Shown here one piece after another: positions 51,176-61,206 of a stretch of DNA of 64,000 nucleotides. The stretch's first letter is position 1. Each line of letters begins with the position of its first letter. The position numbers and the translations under genes are program-made. This DNA is from Cognatiyoonia koreensis (GTDB lineage: Bacteria; Pseudomonadota; Alphaproteobacteria; Rhodobacterales; Rhodobacteraceae), in contig NZ_FOIZ01000001.1 in NCBI RefSeq assembly GCF_900109295.1, positions 806,001-870,000 of the forward strand, read 5' to 3'. Under the pieces are notes generated by a model, which had not been told where the DNA came from, searched no databases, and saw only the letters and a list, made by a program, of their open reading frames with translations.

Positions 51176-52909
51176 ATGAACCTTTTTGCAGAGATCCGCG
51201 CGACCGTCCTTCAGGCGATTGACGCGCTGGTGCGGGAAGGGTTTTTGCCTGACGGGCTGGAGACATCTGCCGTCACCGTTGAACCGCCACGTGATGCGGC
51301 CCATGGCGATATGGCGACCAATGCGGCGATGGTTCTGGCCAAGCCTGCCAAGATGAACCCGCGGGCGATTGCTGATGCGCTCGCTGCCAAGCTGACGGAC
51401 GATCCCCGGATTTCCGTGGCCGAAGTGGCTGGTCCCGGCTTTCTGAACATGCGGCTTGATCCGTCAATCTGGCAGGGGCTGGTGAAATCTGTCCTGACCA
51501 ACCCTGATTTTGGCAAATCGGACCTTGGAGCCGGTCAGAAGATGCTCGTCGAATACGTTTCGGCCAACCCGACCGGCCCGCTTCATGTGGGCCACACGCG
51601 GGGCGCTGTTTTTGGTGATGCGCTGGCCTCGCTGCTGGATTACGCGGGTTATGATGTGACGCGGGAATATTACATCAACGATGGCGGCGCGCAGGTCGAT
51701 GTGCTCGCCCGGTCGGTGTACCTGCGGTATGAGGAAGCGCATGATCTGTCCGTCGACTGGCCAGAGGGCAGCTATCCCGGTGACTATCTGATCGAAGTTG
51801 GTGAGGCGCTGAAGGATAAGGTCGGCGATGCGTATCTGGGCAAGGGCGAGCAGTTCTGGCTGGATGATGTGCGGGAGTTTGCGACCAACGCCATGATGGA
51901 CCTGATCCGGTCCGATCTGGCCTCGCTCGGCATCGCGATGGACGAGTTTTATTCCGAAAAGTCGCTATACGGGACCGGCAAGATTGAAGCGGCGATCAGT
52001 GAACTGGACGCGAAGGGGCTGATTTACCGGGGCACCCTTGAACCCCCCAAGGGCAAGATGCCCGAGGATTGGGAACCGCGCGAGCAGACCTTGTTCAAAT
52101 CAACCGCCCATGGCGATGACGTGGACCGGCCCGTCAAGAAATCCGATGGGGCGTGGACCTATTTTGCGCCAGACATCGCGTATCATTACGACAAGGTGCA
52201 GCGCGGTTTTGATGCGTTGATTGACGTCTTCGGGGCCGATCATGGTGGCTACGTCAAGCGGATGAAGGCGGCGGTGTCTGCCTTGTCCGATGGCCGCGTG
52301 CCGCTGGATATCAAACTGACGCAGCTGGTGAAGCTTTATAAGAACGGCGAGCCGTTCAAGATGTCCAAGCGGGCAGGGACGTTTGTGACCTTGCGCGATG
52401 TCGTCGATCAGGTCGGTCCTGATGTGACCCGGTTCCACATGCTGACGCGCAAGAACGATGCGCCGCTGGATTTCGATTTCGACAAGGTGACAGAGCAATC
52501 CAAAGATAATCCGGTGTTTTATGTGCAATACGCACATGCGCGGGTGAATTCGGTTCTGCGCAAGGCCGAAGGCGATTTCGCTGATGCTGCGCTGGCATCT
52601 GCCGATCTGACCAAGCTGTCGCATGAGGCCGAAATCACCGTTGCGAAGAAACTTGCCGAGTGGCCGCGACTGGTCGAAATCGCCGCGAAAGGCCACGAAC
52701 CGCACCGGATTGCCTTCTATCTGTATGATCTGGCGTCGGATTTTCACGCTTTGTGGAACCGTGGCAACGACGATCCGGCCCTGCGGTTCATCCAAGAGGG
52801 TGACATTGACACAACATCCGCCAAAATTGCGCTGATCCGGGCCGTGCAGCTTGTTATTGCATCGGGCTTGGGTATTTTGGGCGTGAAACCGGCAGAAGAG
52901 ATGCGCTAA
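51176..52909 (+). CDS. argS: Arginyl-tRNA synthetase
   Basis: Predicted 577-residue class I synthetase, normal length. It has the N-terminal additional domain, the HIGH-type HVGH in [13 protein letters not shown], the KMSKS-type KMSKRAGT, and the C-terminal anticodon-binding helices. It charges tRNA-Arg. It starts a run of rightward genes (SPOR, nagZ, scpA, scpB) that is conserved in alphaproteobacteria. Confidence 0.97.
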   Translation: MNLFAEIRATVLQAIDALVREGFLPDGLETSAVTVEPPRDAAHGDMATNAAMVLAKPAKMNPRAIADALAAKLTDDPRISVAEVAGPGFLNMRLDPSIWQGLVKSVLTNPDFGKSDLGAGQKMLVEYVSANPTGPLHVGHTRGAVFGDALASLLDYAGYDVTREYYINDGGAQVDVLARSVYLRYEEAHDLSVDWPEGSYPGDYLIEVGEALKDKVGDAYLGKGEQFWLDDVREFATNAMMDLIRSDLASLGIAMDEFYSEKSLYGTGKIEAAISELDAKGLIYRGTLEPPKGKMPEDWEPREQTLFKSTAHGDDVDRPVKKSDGAWTYFAPDIAYHYDKVQRGFDALIDVFGADHGGYVKRMKAAVSALSDGRVPLDIKLTQLVKLYKNGEPFKMSKRAGTFVTLRDVVDQVGPDVTRFHMLTRKNDAPLDFDFDKVTEQSKDNPVFYVQYAHARVNSVLRKAEGDFADAALASADLTKLSHEAEITVAKKLAEWPRLVEIAAKGHEPHRIAFYLYDLASDFHALWNRGNDDPALRFIQEGDIDTTSAKIALIRAVQLVIASGLGILGVKPAEEMR

Positions 52910-52975
52910 CGCGTCCGCGCCGGCCCGAGAGCAGAAAAAACCGCACGTCAAAAAGTGCGGACAGTGAGGCGGACA

Positions 52976-53977
52976 ATGGCAGTTTACGATGACGGGATTC
53001 CTGTAACTTCAACCTCGCGGTTGGGGCTGATGACGCAATATGCCGGTGCGGCAGTATCGCTGGCACTGATGGTTGGCATCGGTGTCTGGGGCTACAAACT
53101 GGTGATGCGCGATGTCACGGGCATTCCCGTCGTTCAGGCGATGGAAGGCGACATGCGTGTCGCCCCTGAAAATCCAGGTGGCGAAATCGCCCGCAATACC
53201 GGCCTTTCGGTCAACGAGGTTTCCGCCGAAGGTGAAGCGGGTCCGATGGAAGACACGCTGATGCTGGCCCCTGCCAACATTGATCTGGCCCAGGAAGATA
53301 TCGAAGTGCAGCCCGTGGCCGAGGCTGATGAAGTTGTGCCGGTTGATCCGCGGGCCGAAACCGCTGCGGCTGTCGATGCTTTGCTGGCGGCCCTGACCGA
53401 TGACCCTGAACCGGTCGTTGAAGGCCCGCTTGAAACCGATGATATTCTCGCACTTGCCGATCAGATTGCAGCCGGTGCCAGCCCGCTTAGCGATCTCGCC
53501 GAAGGGCAGGATGTCCCGCCGTCCGTCGCGCTTGACGGTGAGGCGGTGACAGATTCCCTGACGATCATTTCCCGCGACATTCCCGGCGTTGCCACGTCAC
53601 TGCGTCCGTTCAAGCGTCCGGCCAGCCTTGTGATCCCGGCCTCTGCGACCGCCCCTGCGGCGACGCCTACACCTGCCGCGACACCTGCCGTGGTGCAGGC
53701 CAGCGTTACCACGGCACCGATCCCTGTCGGCACCAAGCTTGTGCAACTGGGCGCGTTCCCGTCACCGGAAACCGCAGCGCAGGCGTGGACAAACCTTCAG
53801 CGCGACTTTGGTGATTATCTGGACGGCAAGCAGCAGGTCATTCAGGAAGCATCCTCTGGCGGGCGCACCTTCTATCGGCTGCGTGCGCAAGGTTTCGCAG
53901 AGCTGACGGATGCGCGGCGCTTCTGCGCAGCACTTGAGGCAGGCAATGCCGCATGCATCCCGGTGGTTGTGCGCTAA
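52976..53977 (+). CDS. SPOR-domain membrane protein
   Basis: Predicted 333-residue protein with one N-terminal membrane helix (about residues 18-43), a long acidic Ala/Pro-rich periplasmic linker, and a C-terminal SPOR domain (about 255-330: VQLGAFPSPETAAQAW and RAQGFAELTDARRFC). SPOR domains bind denuded septal peptidoglycan. GAGGC precedes the ATG at 52976. The nagZ start codon follows its stop directly. Confidence 0.9.
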   Translation: MAVYDDGIPVTSTSRLGLMTQYAGAAVSLALMVGIGVWGYKLVMRDVTGIPVVQAMEGDMRVAPENPGGEIARNTGLSVNEVSAEGEAGPMEDTLMLAPANIDLAQEDIEVQPVAEADEVVPVDPRAETAAAVDALLAALTDDPEPVVEGPLETDDILALADQIAAGASPLSDLAEGQDVPPSVALDGEAVTDSLTIISRDIPGVATSLRPFKRPASLVIPASATAPAATPTPAATPAVVQASVTTAPIPVGTKLVQLGAFPSPETAAQAWTNLQRDFGDYLDGKQQVIQEASSGGRTFYRLRAQGFAELTDARRFCAALEAGNAACIPVVVR

Positions 53978-54967
53978 TTGACCCGCGCCGCAGTCATTTT
54001 CGGCTGTGAAGGTCACACGCTAACCGGCTGGGAACGCGACTTTTTTCGGGATGTTGATCCCTGGGGCTTTATCCTGTTTGCCCGCAACGTCGATCATCCC
54101 GATCAGCTGCGCCGCCTGACGGCGTCTTTACGTGAAACTGTCGGCTGGGATGCCCCGATCCTGATTGATCAGGAAGGCGGGCGCGTCCAGCGCCTTGGCC
54201 CGCCACATTGGCGCAGCTATCTTCCGGCCTACGACCAGATGCAGCGTTCCAGCGATCCGGTTCGGGCTTTCTGGTTGCGCAACCGTCTTATCGCGCAGGA
54301 ATTATATGACGTCGGGATCGACGTGAACTGCGCGCCCTTGGCCGATATTGCCGAACCCGCAACGCACCCTTTTTTGCGCAACCGTCTGTATGGCGAAGAT
54401 GTTGAAACCGTCGTTACAGCGGCGCAGGTCTGTGCTGCTGCACATCTGGCAGGCGGTGTCTTGCCTGTTCTGAAACATATGCCCGGGCATGGGCAGGCGC
54501 AGGTCGACAGCCACAAATCGCTGCCGACAGTCCGTTCCGACCGTGCTGCCCTTGCAGCGCATGAATTTGCGACCTTCAAGGCGTTGAATGACATACGGCT
54601 GGGGATGACGTGCCATCTGGTGTTCGATGCCATCGACCCGATCAACCCTGCAACAACATCCGCCAAGTTGCTGAAGGTCATTCGCACTGAAATCGGCTTT
54701 GACGGACTGATCATGACGGATGACATCGGGATGGAAGCCTTGTCCGGCAGTATTCCCGCACGCGCGACAGCCGCGCTGACAGCCGGCTGTGATCTGGTTT
54801 TGCAGTGCAATGGCGGACGCGCCGTTCAGGAACCACTGGCCGCCGTGATCCCCCTCATGAGTGCCGCCGCGACGCAGCGCGCAGATCATGCACTGGCCCA
54901 GTGTCAAACGCCTGTCCCGATTGACATTCGGGCCTGTGAAGCGGAACTTGCATCCCTACTGGGATAG
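53978..54967 (+). CDS. nagZ: Beta-N-acetylhexosaminidase NagZ
   Basis: Predicted 329-residue family 3 glycoside hydrolase with the NagZ motif KHMPGHGQAQVDSH (flexible His loop) and the nucleophile Asp in IMTDDIGMEAL. It releases GlcNAc from muropeptides in cell-wall recycling. Translation starts at TTG, immediately after the SPOR stop codon. This start gives the normal N-terminal strand AVIFGCEG. Confidence 0.94.
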   Translation: MTRAAVIFGCEGHTLTGWERDFFRDVDPWGFILFARNVDHPDQLRRLTASLRETVGWDAPILIDQEGGRVQRLGPPHWRSYLPAYDQMQRSSDPVRAFWLRNRLIAQELYDVGIDVNCAPLADIAEPATHPFLRNRLYGEDVETVVTAAQVCAAAHLAGGVLPVLKHMPGHGQAQVDSHKSLPTVRSDRAALAAHEFATFKALNDIRLGMTCHLVFDAIDPINPATTSAKLLKVIRTEIGFDGLIMTDDIGMEALSGSIPARATAALTAGCDLVLQCNGGRAVQEPLAAVIPLMSAAATQRADHALAQCQTPVPIDIRACEAELASLLG

Positions 54968-54982
54968 GGACAAAAGGCCCCC

Positions 54983-55774
54983 ATGGTTGAGGAGTTTCAG
55001 GAAGACGTCGTAAGCGTCAGCGCACGCATCGCTGCCGAGGCGCTGATCGTCGATGTGGGTGCCTTTGAAGGCCCGCTTGATCTGCTGCTTACCTTGTCGC
55101 GCACGCAGAAGGTGGACTTGCGGCAGGTGTCGATCCTTGCCTTGGCCGAGCAATATCTGGCTTTTGTCGAACAGGCCAAACAACTGCGCCTTGAGCTTGC
55201 CGCCGATTATCTGGTGATGGCGGCCTGGCTGGCTTTTTTGAAATCCCGACTTTTGTTGCCGCCCGATCCGTCCGAGGAAGGCCCATCAGGCGAGGAACTG
55301 GCCGCGCATCTGGCGTTCCAGTTGGAACGGCTGGAGGCCATGCGCAATGCTGCGGCCAAGCTGATGGCCCGCGACCAGTTGGGGCGTGATTTCTTTGCCC
55401 GTGGCATTACCGAAGATGTCCAGCGCGTGCGCCGCGTCACCTATACGGCGACGCTGCTTGATCTGATGCAAGGTTATGCGCGCATCAGGACCAAGGATGA
55501 TTTCCGCCCCTTTGTCATGGATCGCGACGCGGTGATGACGATGGAACAATCGCTGGAACGCATGCGCAACCTGATCCATTTCGCGGGCGACTGGACCGAT
55601 CTGGCAAGTTATCTGCCCGAAGGGTGGGAAACCGACCCGGTCAAGCGGCGCTCTGCTACGGCGGCGACATTTGCGGCCTCTCTTGAATTGGCCAAGGAAG
55701 GCAAGATCAGCATCCGGCAGGGCGAGACATTCGCACCGATCCAGATCCGCAGAAGGGAGCCGCGCGATGGCTGA
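54983..55774 (+). CDS. scpA: Segregation and condensation protein A
   Basis: Predicted 263-residue kleisin subunit of the SMC-ScpAB condensin, linking the two SMC heads during chromosome segregation. Typical start: FEGPLDLLLTLSRTQKVDL, then YLVMAAWLAFLKSRLLLP. AAAGG precedes the ATG. It overlaps scpB by 8 bases. Confidence 0.94.
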   Translation: MVEEFQEDVVSVSARIAAEALIVDVGAFEGPLDLLLTLSRTQKVDLRQVSILALAEQYLAFVEQAKQLRLELAADYLVMAAWLAFLKSRLLLPPDPSEEGPSGEELAAHLAFQLERLEAMRNAAAKLMARDQLGRDFFARGITEDVQRVRRVTYTATLLDLMQGYARIRTKDDFRPFVMDRDAVMTMEQSLERMRNLIHFAGDWTDLASYLPEGWETDPVKRRSATAATFAASLELAKEGKISIRQGETFAPIQIRRREPRDG

Positions 55775-56405
55775 AGACAACGACAGCCTGTTCGAGGCTC
55801 CGCCGATGGGCGAACAGGAACGCATGGTCGAAGCGATCCTTTTTGCGACCGCCGACCCTGTGACCTTGCATGAATTGATCGGACGGATGCCGCATGGATC
55901 AGACCCGGCCGAGGCGCTTGCCAACTTGCGCAGACGCTATGAGGGCAGGGGCGTCAATGTGATCAAGGTCGGCGATGCCTGGGCGATCCGCACGGCCGCT
56001 GATCTTGGGTTCCTGATGCAAAAGGAAACCGTCGAAACCCGCAAGCTAAGCCGCGCAGCCATCGAAACGCTTGCGATCGTTGCCTATCACCAGCCCGTCA
56101 CCCGCGCCGAGATCGAGGAAATCCGTGGTGTCAGCGTCAGCCGTGGCACGATTGACCAGCTGATCGAGATGGAATGGATCAGGCTTGGGCGTCGGCGCAT
56201 GACGCCGGGACGCCCTGTGACGTTCGTGGTGACGCAAGGTTTCCTTGACCACTTTGGTCTGGAAAACGCCCGCGATCTGCCGGGCCTGAAGGAACTGCGC
56301 GCCGCTGGTCTGCTGGAAAACCGTCCGCCCCCCGGTACCCCGCTTGATGAGGACCCGGAAGAAGAGGACGAAAACCAGACGGATATGTTTGAAGACGACG
56401 CCTGA
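55767..56405 (+). CDS. scpB: Segregation and condensation protein B
   Basis: Predicted 212-residue ScpB, made of two winged-helix domains (about 15-90 and 95-170), with RKLSRAAIETLAIVAYHQP, TRAEIEEIRGVS, GRRRMTPGRPVTF typical of the family. It is acidic at the C-terminus. The start at 55767 is chosen from the family N-terminus; it overlaps scpA by 8 bases. Confidence 0.94.
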   Translation: MAEDNDSLFEAPPMGEQERMVEAILFATADPVTLHELIGRMPHGSDPAEALANLRRRYEGRGVNVIKVGDAWAIRTAADLGFLMQKETVETRKLSRAAIETLAIVAYHQPVTRAEIEEIRGVSVSRGTIDQLIEMEWIRLGRRRMTPGRPVTFVVTQGFLDHFGLENARDLPGLKELRAAGLLENRPPPGTPLDEDPEEEDENQTDMFEDDA

Positions 56406-56505
56406 ATTATTCAGACAATTTTAGGTATTGGCCGCGTCTTAAGCAGATTTTCACCTCCCCGCGTCATCCATGTGCTCGTATGAGTTTAGAGCAAGGGGAA
56501 CCGCC

Positions 56506-57921
56506 TTGGTCGGTCTGGAGAATCCGGAGCGCGACGCAACAGAACAGCATCGCTATATCAATTGGCTGAAGGCTGCCCGCAAATGGGTCACGCTTGCCGC
56601 CATTGTGCTGGTCTTTTTTGGACTGGCTGAAAACCTGCTGGGTGTTTCGCTCTCTACCTATACGTTCGGGACAGATGCCGCGACATCGCCGTTGTCTGCC
56701 TTTAGTATCACGCTGCTTGCTTTTGCGATTTCGCTGGGCGACCGGCGCGAGGCCCATGCTTGGCACGGGTCCGTAATCGCGCTTTTTGCGATCCTGGCGG
56801 TAAGTGCGCAGCGAGTCGCGCCTTTGTTTGTGGATCACATCCCTTTCGGCACATACTTTGTGGCGGGTACCGTTGGCACGGATACGATGCTGATCATTTG
56901 CCTGTTGGCGGTTTCCGTTCTGATGCGATTTCAAACGGCTGTGCTTGGTTTGGCGACCTGGCTGGCGGCTTGTGCGCTGATCCTGAACGGGATCATCGGG
57001 CACACATATGGTTTGCCCTATTTCGATGGCGAAATGGCGATTCTGACCCTTTTGTCGTTGGTCTGCTGTTTGATCGGCACGCTTGCGCTTTACCTGCATC
57101 GCCCGCTTGTCCGCGTTGTCTTTATGACCGGCAGCATTGGTTTTCGCACACGCACGATGATGGCGGTTGGATTTCTGGCCCCTTGGTTCTGCGGCTTGTT
57201 GCTATATCGCTGGTATGGCGTGCCGGAACGTGAATTCCATGTCGAGGCGACACTGATCAGCGCGATCATCTGGACGATGCTGGCTGTCACACTGGCCTCT
57301 GGTTTTTCCCAGGAACGGGCAGACAAGGAACGACGCGCAGCCGAAAAGCGGCTGGCGGAACAGGCGTTGACGGACAGTTTGACAGGCTTGCCTAACCGCG
57401 CGGCATTAACAGCCAGACTGACGACGTATTGGACGCGCTTTCAGCGGTTCAACGTTCCCTCGGCCATTATCCTGATCGATCTGGATCATTTCAAAGCCAT
57501 CAACGATACGTTCGGGCACGACATGGGGGATAATGTGCTTCGCGCTGTGCGTGGGGCCTTGCTGCCCTATCTGCGTCAGGACGATATCGTCGCCCGTTGG
57601 GGCGGAGAGGAATTCATCTGTGTGTTGAAGAATACGGACCTGCGCCAGTTGCAGCATATTTCCGAACGGCTTCGGGCGGCAATCAGGGCCATTTCCGATC
57701 TTCCCGCGCTGTCCCACGGGAAAGGCCCGGTGAAGGTTAGCGCATCTGTCGGGGTAAGCACGTTTCTTGCCGGTGACAGGGGGTACGAGGCTGCGATCAA
57801 ACGCGCGGATGATGCGCTATATGTCGCCAAACGCCATGGCCGGAACCGCGTGATTTTTGACGGGGCGTTGCGGCCACAACCTACCCGGCAGAAACGGTTC
57901 GGAAATGTTTTGACAGCTTGA
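56506..57921 (+). CDS. Membrane diguanylate cyclase (GGDEF)
   Basis: Predicted 471-residue protein: about six to eight membrane helices (to residue 270), then a GGDEF domain. The active site is WGGEEF. A product-binding I-site RxxD (RQDD) lies 5 residues before GGEEF, so feedback inhibition by c-di-GMP is expected. It makes c-di-GMP from two GTP. I start at TTG 56506, preceded by AAGGGG at 7 bases; an ATG at 56470 has no ribosome site. The 3' end overlaps the convergent dcd gene by 41 bases. Confidence 0.9.
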   Translation: MVGLENPERDATEQHRYINWLKAARKWVTLAAIVLVFFGLAENLLGVSLSTYTFGTDAATSPLSAFSITLLAFAISLGDRREAHAWHGSVIALFAILAVSAQRVAPLFVDHIPFGTYFVAGTVGTDTMLIICLLAVSVLMRFQTAVLGLATWLAACALILNGIIGHTYGLPYFDGEMAILTLLSLVCCLIGTLALYLHRPLVRVVFMTGSIGFRTRTMMAVGFLAPWFCGLLLYRWYGVPEREFHVEATLISAIIWTMLAVTLASGFSQERADKERRAAEKRLAEQALTDSLTGLPNRAALTARLTTYWTRFQRFNVPSAIILIDLDHFKAINDTFGHDMGDNVLRAVRGALLPYLRQDDIVARWGGEEFICVLKNTDLRQLQHISERLRAAIRAISDLPALSHGKGPVKVSASVGVSTFLAGDRGYEAAIKRADDALYVAKRHGRNRVIFDGALRPQPTRQKRFGNVLTA

Positions 57922-58969
57922 GGCCCTGGCCCTGGTAGTTTGATTTGATCTCGCGTCCGTAAAGCGCCTTTGGCATCGCGGCCATATGTTCATAGACCAG
58001 ACGCCCGACAGTCTGGCCGTGTTCCAGCACAAAGGGGGCTTCGTGACAGCGCACTTCAAGCACGCCACGTGATCCGGCCCCGCCCGCATCGGCATAGCCG
58101 AAACCGGGATCAAAGAATCCGGCGTAGTGCACGCGGAATTCACCGACCATCGCCAGATAGGGGGCCATCTCGGCCGCCTGCGTTGGCGGGATGACAATCG
58201 CTTCGCGGCTGACAAGAATATAGAATGCGCCGGGGTCTAGAATGATCCAGCCCTTGTCTGTGTGAACCTCTTCCCAATACTCTGCCGGGTCATAGTAATC
58301 GAGTTGGGCAAGGTCGATCACACCCGTGTGCGGCTTTGCCCGATACCCGACAAGCGTGCCATTTGCCGGTTTCAGATCAACCGAGAATCCCAAGCCGTCC
58401 GATATGACCGGATCAACGTTGACGATGGGGGCGGCGGCGTGAAGGGCGCGAAGCTCTTCATCCGACATGCGTGTGTGGCCTTGCCGAAAGATGATCTGGT
58501 TCAGCATTTGCCCCGGTGCGGCAACAACTGAAAACGAACGCGGGCAAATTTCGACATAAAGCGGGCCATCATAACCTGCGGGCACCCGGTCGAATTCGAC
58601 CCCTTGATCGGTGATGATCCGTGTCAACAGATCAAGGCGCCCGATCGAGGACTTCGCACTGGCCGCCGCCGTCATGCCCGCAGGCAGTGTGAGGCTTTCC
58701 AGCAATGGCACGACATAGACGCACCCCTTTTCAAGCACTGCGCCGCCGGTAAGGTCCACAGCATGCATCTGGAAATCCGCCAGCCGGTCGGCGACGGTGC
58801 GTTTCGGCCCGGCGAGGAAAGAGGCGCGGACACGATAGGCGATATTGCCAAGCCGCAGGTCAAGTGACGCGGGCTGGATCTGCCCATCGGCGATTGGTGT
58901 ATCCGACCGGATGCCGCCGTTTGCGATCATGTCGCGGATTTGGTGATCGGCCAGAACGCCCGGTGTCAT
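57881..58969 (-). CDS. dcd: 2'-Deoxycytidine 5'-triphosphate deaminase, double-length form
   Basis: Predicted 362-residue protein made of two dCTP-deaminase/dUTPase-type halves; ordinary Dcd is about 190 residues. The first half has QPASLDLRLGN and KSSIGRLDLLTRI, the second FYILVSREAIVIPP and GFFDPGFGY, each near the trimeric active-site strands. It produces dUTP for dTMP synthesis. AAGGA precedes the ATG at 58969. Overlaps the GGDEF gene tail by 41 bases. Confidence 0.93.
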   Translation of the reverse strand: MTPGVLADHQIRDMIANGGIRSDTPIADGQIQPASLDLRLGNIAYRVRASFLAGPKRTVADRLADFQMHAVDLTGGAVLEKGCVYVVPLLESLTLPAGMTAAASAKSSIGRLDLLTRIITDQGVEFDRVPAGYDGPLYVEICPRSFSVVAAPGQMLNQIIFRQGHTRMSDEELRALHAAAPIVNVDPVISDGLGFSVDLKPANGTLVGYRAKPHTGVIDLAQLDYYDPAEYWEEVHTDKGWIILDPGAFYILVSREAIVIPPTQAAEMAPYLAMVGEFRVHYAGFFDPGFGYADAGGAGSRGVLEVRCHEAPFVLEHGQTVGRLVYEHMAAMPKALYGREIKSNYQGQGLKLSKHFRTVSAG

Positions 58970-59034
58970 ATCATCGTCCTTCATCGCGGATACCAAAACG
59001 CCCGCTGCGAGGATTCGCAAGCGGGCGGTTGGTG

Positions 59035-59111
59035 TGGTCGGGCTAGCAGGACTTGAACCTGCGACCTTCCGTCCCCCAGACGGACGCGCTACCAGGCTGC
59101 GCTATAGCCCG
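59035..59111 (-). tRNA. tRNA-Pro (anticodon GGG)
   Basis: A 77-base cloverleaf with encoded CCA: acceptor CGGGCTA/TAGCCCG, D arm GCGC...GCGC with CCTGGTA loop, anticodon stem TCCGT/ACGGA enclosing CTGGGGG (anticodon GGG), and T arm GCAGG/CCTGC with TTCAAGT loop. It decodes CCC and CCU. It sits between dcd and merR on the same strand. Confidence 0.96.
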
Positions 59112-59159
59112 AACGTGGGTGTGTTTAACGCAATTCGCCCGTCGCGCAAGCGTGAAACG

Positions 59160-59819
59160 TCAGCTTTTGCGCATCTGGTCGCGCACAGTTTCCAATCGGG
59201 CCAATAGCGGTGCGATCTTTGCGGCCTGTGCCTTGATCGCGTCATCATCCAGACGTGTCCCGTTGCCGAAATAGCGCGGTTCATATGCCTTGTCGGACGA
59301 CGGATTGGGCGGCAGATCGGGTACGGCGCGGGCCGGCGGCTGCGGGCCGGGGTCCGTGTCGGGCGCGCGTCGCCGGAATGCCGTAATATTCGATATTTCG
59401 AGGCTTTGTTGCACAGGCTCGGGCATTTCGGTCGCCGCGATTTCCTCGGCAATCGGGGACGACTTTTCCGCCTTGTCTGCCGATTTGTCCGGTTTGGAAG
59501 ATGATTTGGCCTCTGTGGCCGGTTTGGCCTGATCGGCAAGGATCGGACCATCGATTCCGATGCCCTGAACGTGCTTGATGCCCTTTTCACGCAGGAGTTT
59601 CTGCGCGCCTTTGATCGTCATGCCCTGCGTGTGCAGCAGCGTTTTGATCCCGGCCAGCAGCGCAACATCTTCGGGGCGGTAATAGCGCCGCCCGCCAGCA
59701 CGTTTGACAGGCTTGATCTGGCTGAACTTGCTTTCCCAGAACCGCAAGACGTGTGCGGGTGTATCCAGCGTGTCAGAGACTTCGGATATTGTGCGAAACG
59801 CGTCGGGTGCTTTGGCCAT
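59160..59819 (-). CDS. MerR-family transcriptional regulator
   Basis: Predicted 219-residue regulator. The N-terminal winged-helix MerR domain (about 8-75) has [20 protein letters not shown] and [11 protein letters not shown]; the long C-terminal part is Lys/Ser/Pro-rich, low complexity, ending in a short helix. No metal-binding Cys is present. It lies 12 bases after ihfA, a conserved alphaproteobacterial pair; target unknown. Confidence 0.93.
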   Translation of the reverse strand: MAKAPDAFRTISEVSDTLDTPAHVLRFWESKFSQIKPVKRAGGRRYYRPEDVALLAGIKTLLHTQGMTIKGAQKLLREKGIKHVQGIGIDGPILADQAKPATEAKSSSKPDKSADKAEKSSPIAEEIAATEMPEPVQQSLEISNITAFRRRAPDTDPGPQPPARAVPDLPPNPSSDKAYEPRYFGNGTRLDDDAIKAQAAKIAPLLARLETVRDQMRKS

Positions 59820-59831
59820 ATGTGGCCTCCG

Positions 59832-60134
59832 TTACTTTTTGTTGCCGGCGGCGACGCGATCTTTCATCAGATGGGATGGCCGGAACGTCAGAACCCGACG
59901 GGGATGAATTGGCACTTCTTCGCCGGTTTTGGGGTTCCGCCCGATCCGGGCCGCCTTGTCGCGGACGGAAAAGGTGCCGAAAGACGAAATTTTGACGGTT
60001 TCCCCATTCACAAGGGCGTCGGACACATGGGTCAATACGCTTTCAACGAGGTCGGCGCTTTCGTTGCGCGACAGACCGACTTGGCTATGTACCGCATCCG
60101 CCAAATCCATCCGTGTCAAAGTCTTGTCAGCCAT
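59832..60134 (-). CDS. ihfA: Integration host factor subunit alpha
   Basis: Predicted 100-residue HU/IHF-fold DNA-bending protein. The arm signature reads [17 protein letters not shown], with Pro at the tip that kinks DNA, and FGTF before it. IhfA pairs with IhfB to bend DNA at specific sites. GGGGG lies upstream of the ATG at 60134. Confidence 0.96.
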   Translation of the reverse strand: MADKTLTRMDLADAVHSQVGLSRNESADLVESVLTHVSDALVNGETVKISSFGTFSVRDKAARIGRNPKTGEEVPIHPRRVLTFRPSHLMKDRVAAGNKK

Positions 60135-60227
60135 ATTATCCCCCACAGTTTCGTGAACCATAGGCGACTGGGTTTTTCAGAGTCAATATCAAGCACTTGT
60201 ATCAGGCACTTAAAGGTGTTGATTTGC

Positions 60228-61196
60228 CTACCACCGCAAGACAACGGCACCCCATGCCAGCCCGCCGCCGATCGCCTCTGTCACCAGAAGGTCGCCTTGC
60301 TTGATCTGCCCGTTCGCCACACCTACCGAAAGCGCCAGAGGGATTGATGCCGCTGAGGTGTTGCCGTGGTCCTGAACCGTGACAACGACGCGGTCCATGC
60401 CCACGCCAAGCTTTTTGGCAGTGGATTGGATAATCCGGATATTGGCCTGATGTGGCACGACCCAGTCGACGTCATCGGCATCCAGACCGACCTTTTCAAG
60501 CGCGGTGTGCGCTGTCGCGGCCAGTTTTTCGACGGCATGCCGGAAGACTTCCTTGCCTTCCATGCGCAGTTGGCCGGTGTTCTGTGTCGCCACGCCCCCA
60601 TCGACGTAGAGAAGATCACGGTAGCGCCCGTCTGAATTGAGGTCCGTGGCGAGGATGCCGCGATCTTCGGTGGTTCCTTCGCCGTCCTGTCCTTCGAGGA
60701 TTAGTGCGCCGGCCCCGTCACCAAAAAGTACGCAGGTCGAGCGATCCGTCCAGTCCATGATCCGGCTGAAGGTTTCCGCACCGATCACCATGACCCGATT
60801 GGCCTGGCCAGAAATGATCAGCGCGTTCGCGTTTGACAGGGCATAGACAAAACCCGCGCAAACCGCTTGCACATCAAAGGCATAGCCTTTGGTATTGCCA
60901 ATGGCGTGCTGCACCATCGTGGCGGCAGAGGGGAATGTGAGGTCGGCGGTTGATGTCGCCAGAATGATCGCGTCGATATCGTCGGCGTTCAGCCCGGCGC
61001 TGTCGAGTGCGGCCTTTGCAGCACGGGTCGCGAGGTCCGATGTTGTCTGACCTTCGGCTGCGAAATGCCGGCGTTCGATGCCGGACCGTGCCTTGATCCA
61101 TTCGTCGGATGTGTCGAGCGTGGCTTCGAATTCAGCGTTCGGGACGACACGTTCGGGTAGGTAGTGACCGACCCCTTTTACCACTGCACGTCGCAT
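60228..61196 (-). CDS. fabH: Beta-ketoacyl-ACP synthase III
   Basis: Predicted 322-residue FabH, the initiating condensing enzyme of type II fatty acid synthesis. Catalytic triad: Cys in DVQAVCAGF, His in VPHQANIR, Asn in DHGNTSAAS. The ATG at 61196 gives the normal N-terminus (MRRAVVKGVG); the open frame continues upstream into plsX. It lies 10 bases after plsX. Confidence 0.96.
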   Translation of the reverse strand: MRRAVVKGVGHYLPERVVPNAEFEATLDTSDEWIKARSGIERRHFAAEGQTTSDLATRAAKAALDSAGLNADDIDAIILATSTADLTFPSAATMVQHAIGNTKGYAFDVQAVCAGFVYALSNANALIISGQANRVMVIGAETFSRIMDWTDRSTCVLFGDGAGALILEGQDGEGTTEDRGILATDLNSDGRYRDLLYVDGGVATQNTGQLRMEGKEVFRHAVEKLAATAHTALEKVGLDADDVDWVVPHQANIRIIQSTAKKLGVGMDRVVVTVQDHGNTSAASIPLALSVGVANGQIKQGDLLVTEAIGGGLAWGAVVLRW

Positions 61197-61206
61197 ATAT
61201 GCTGAC

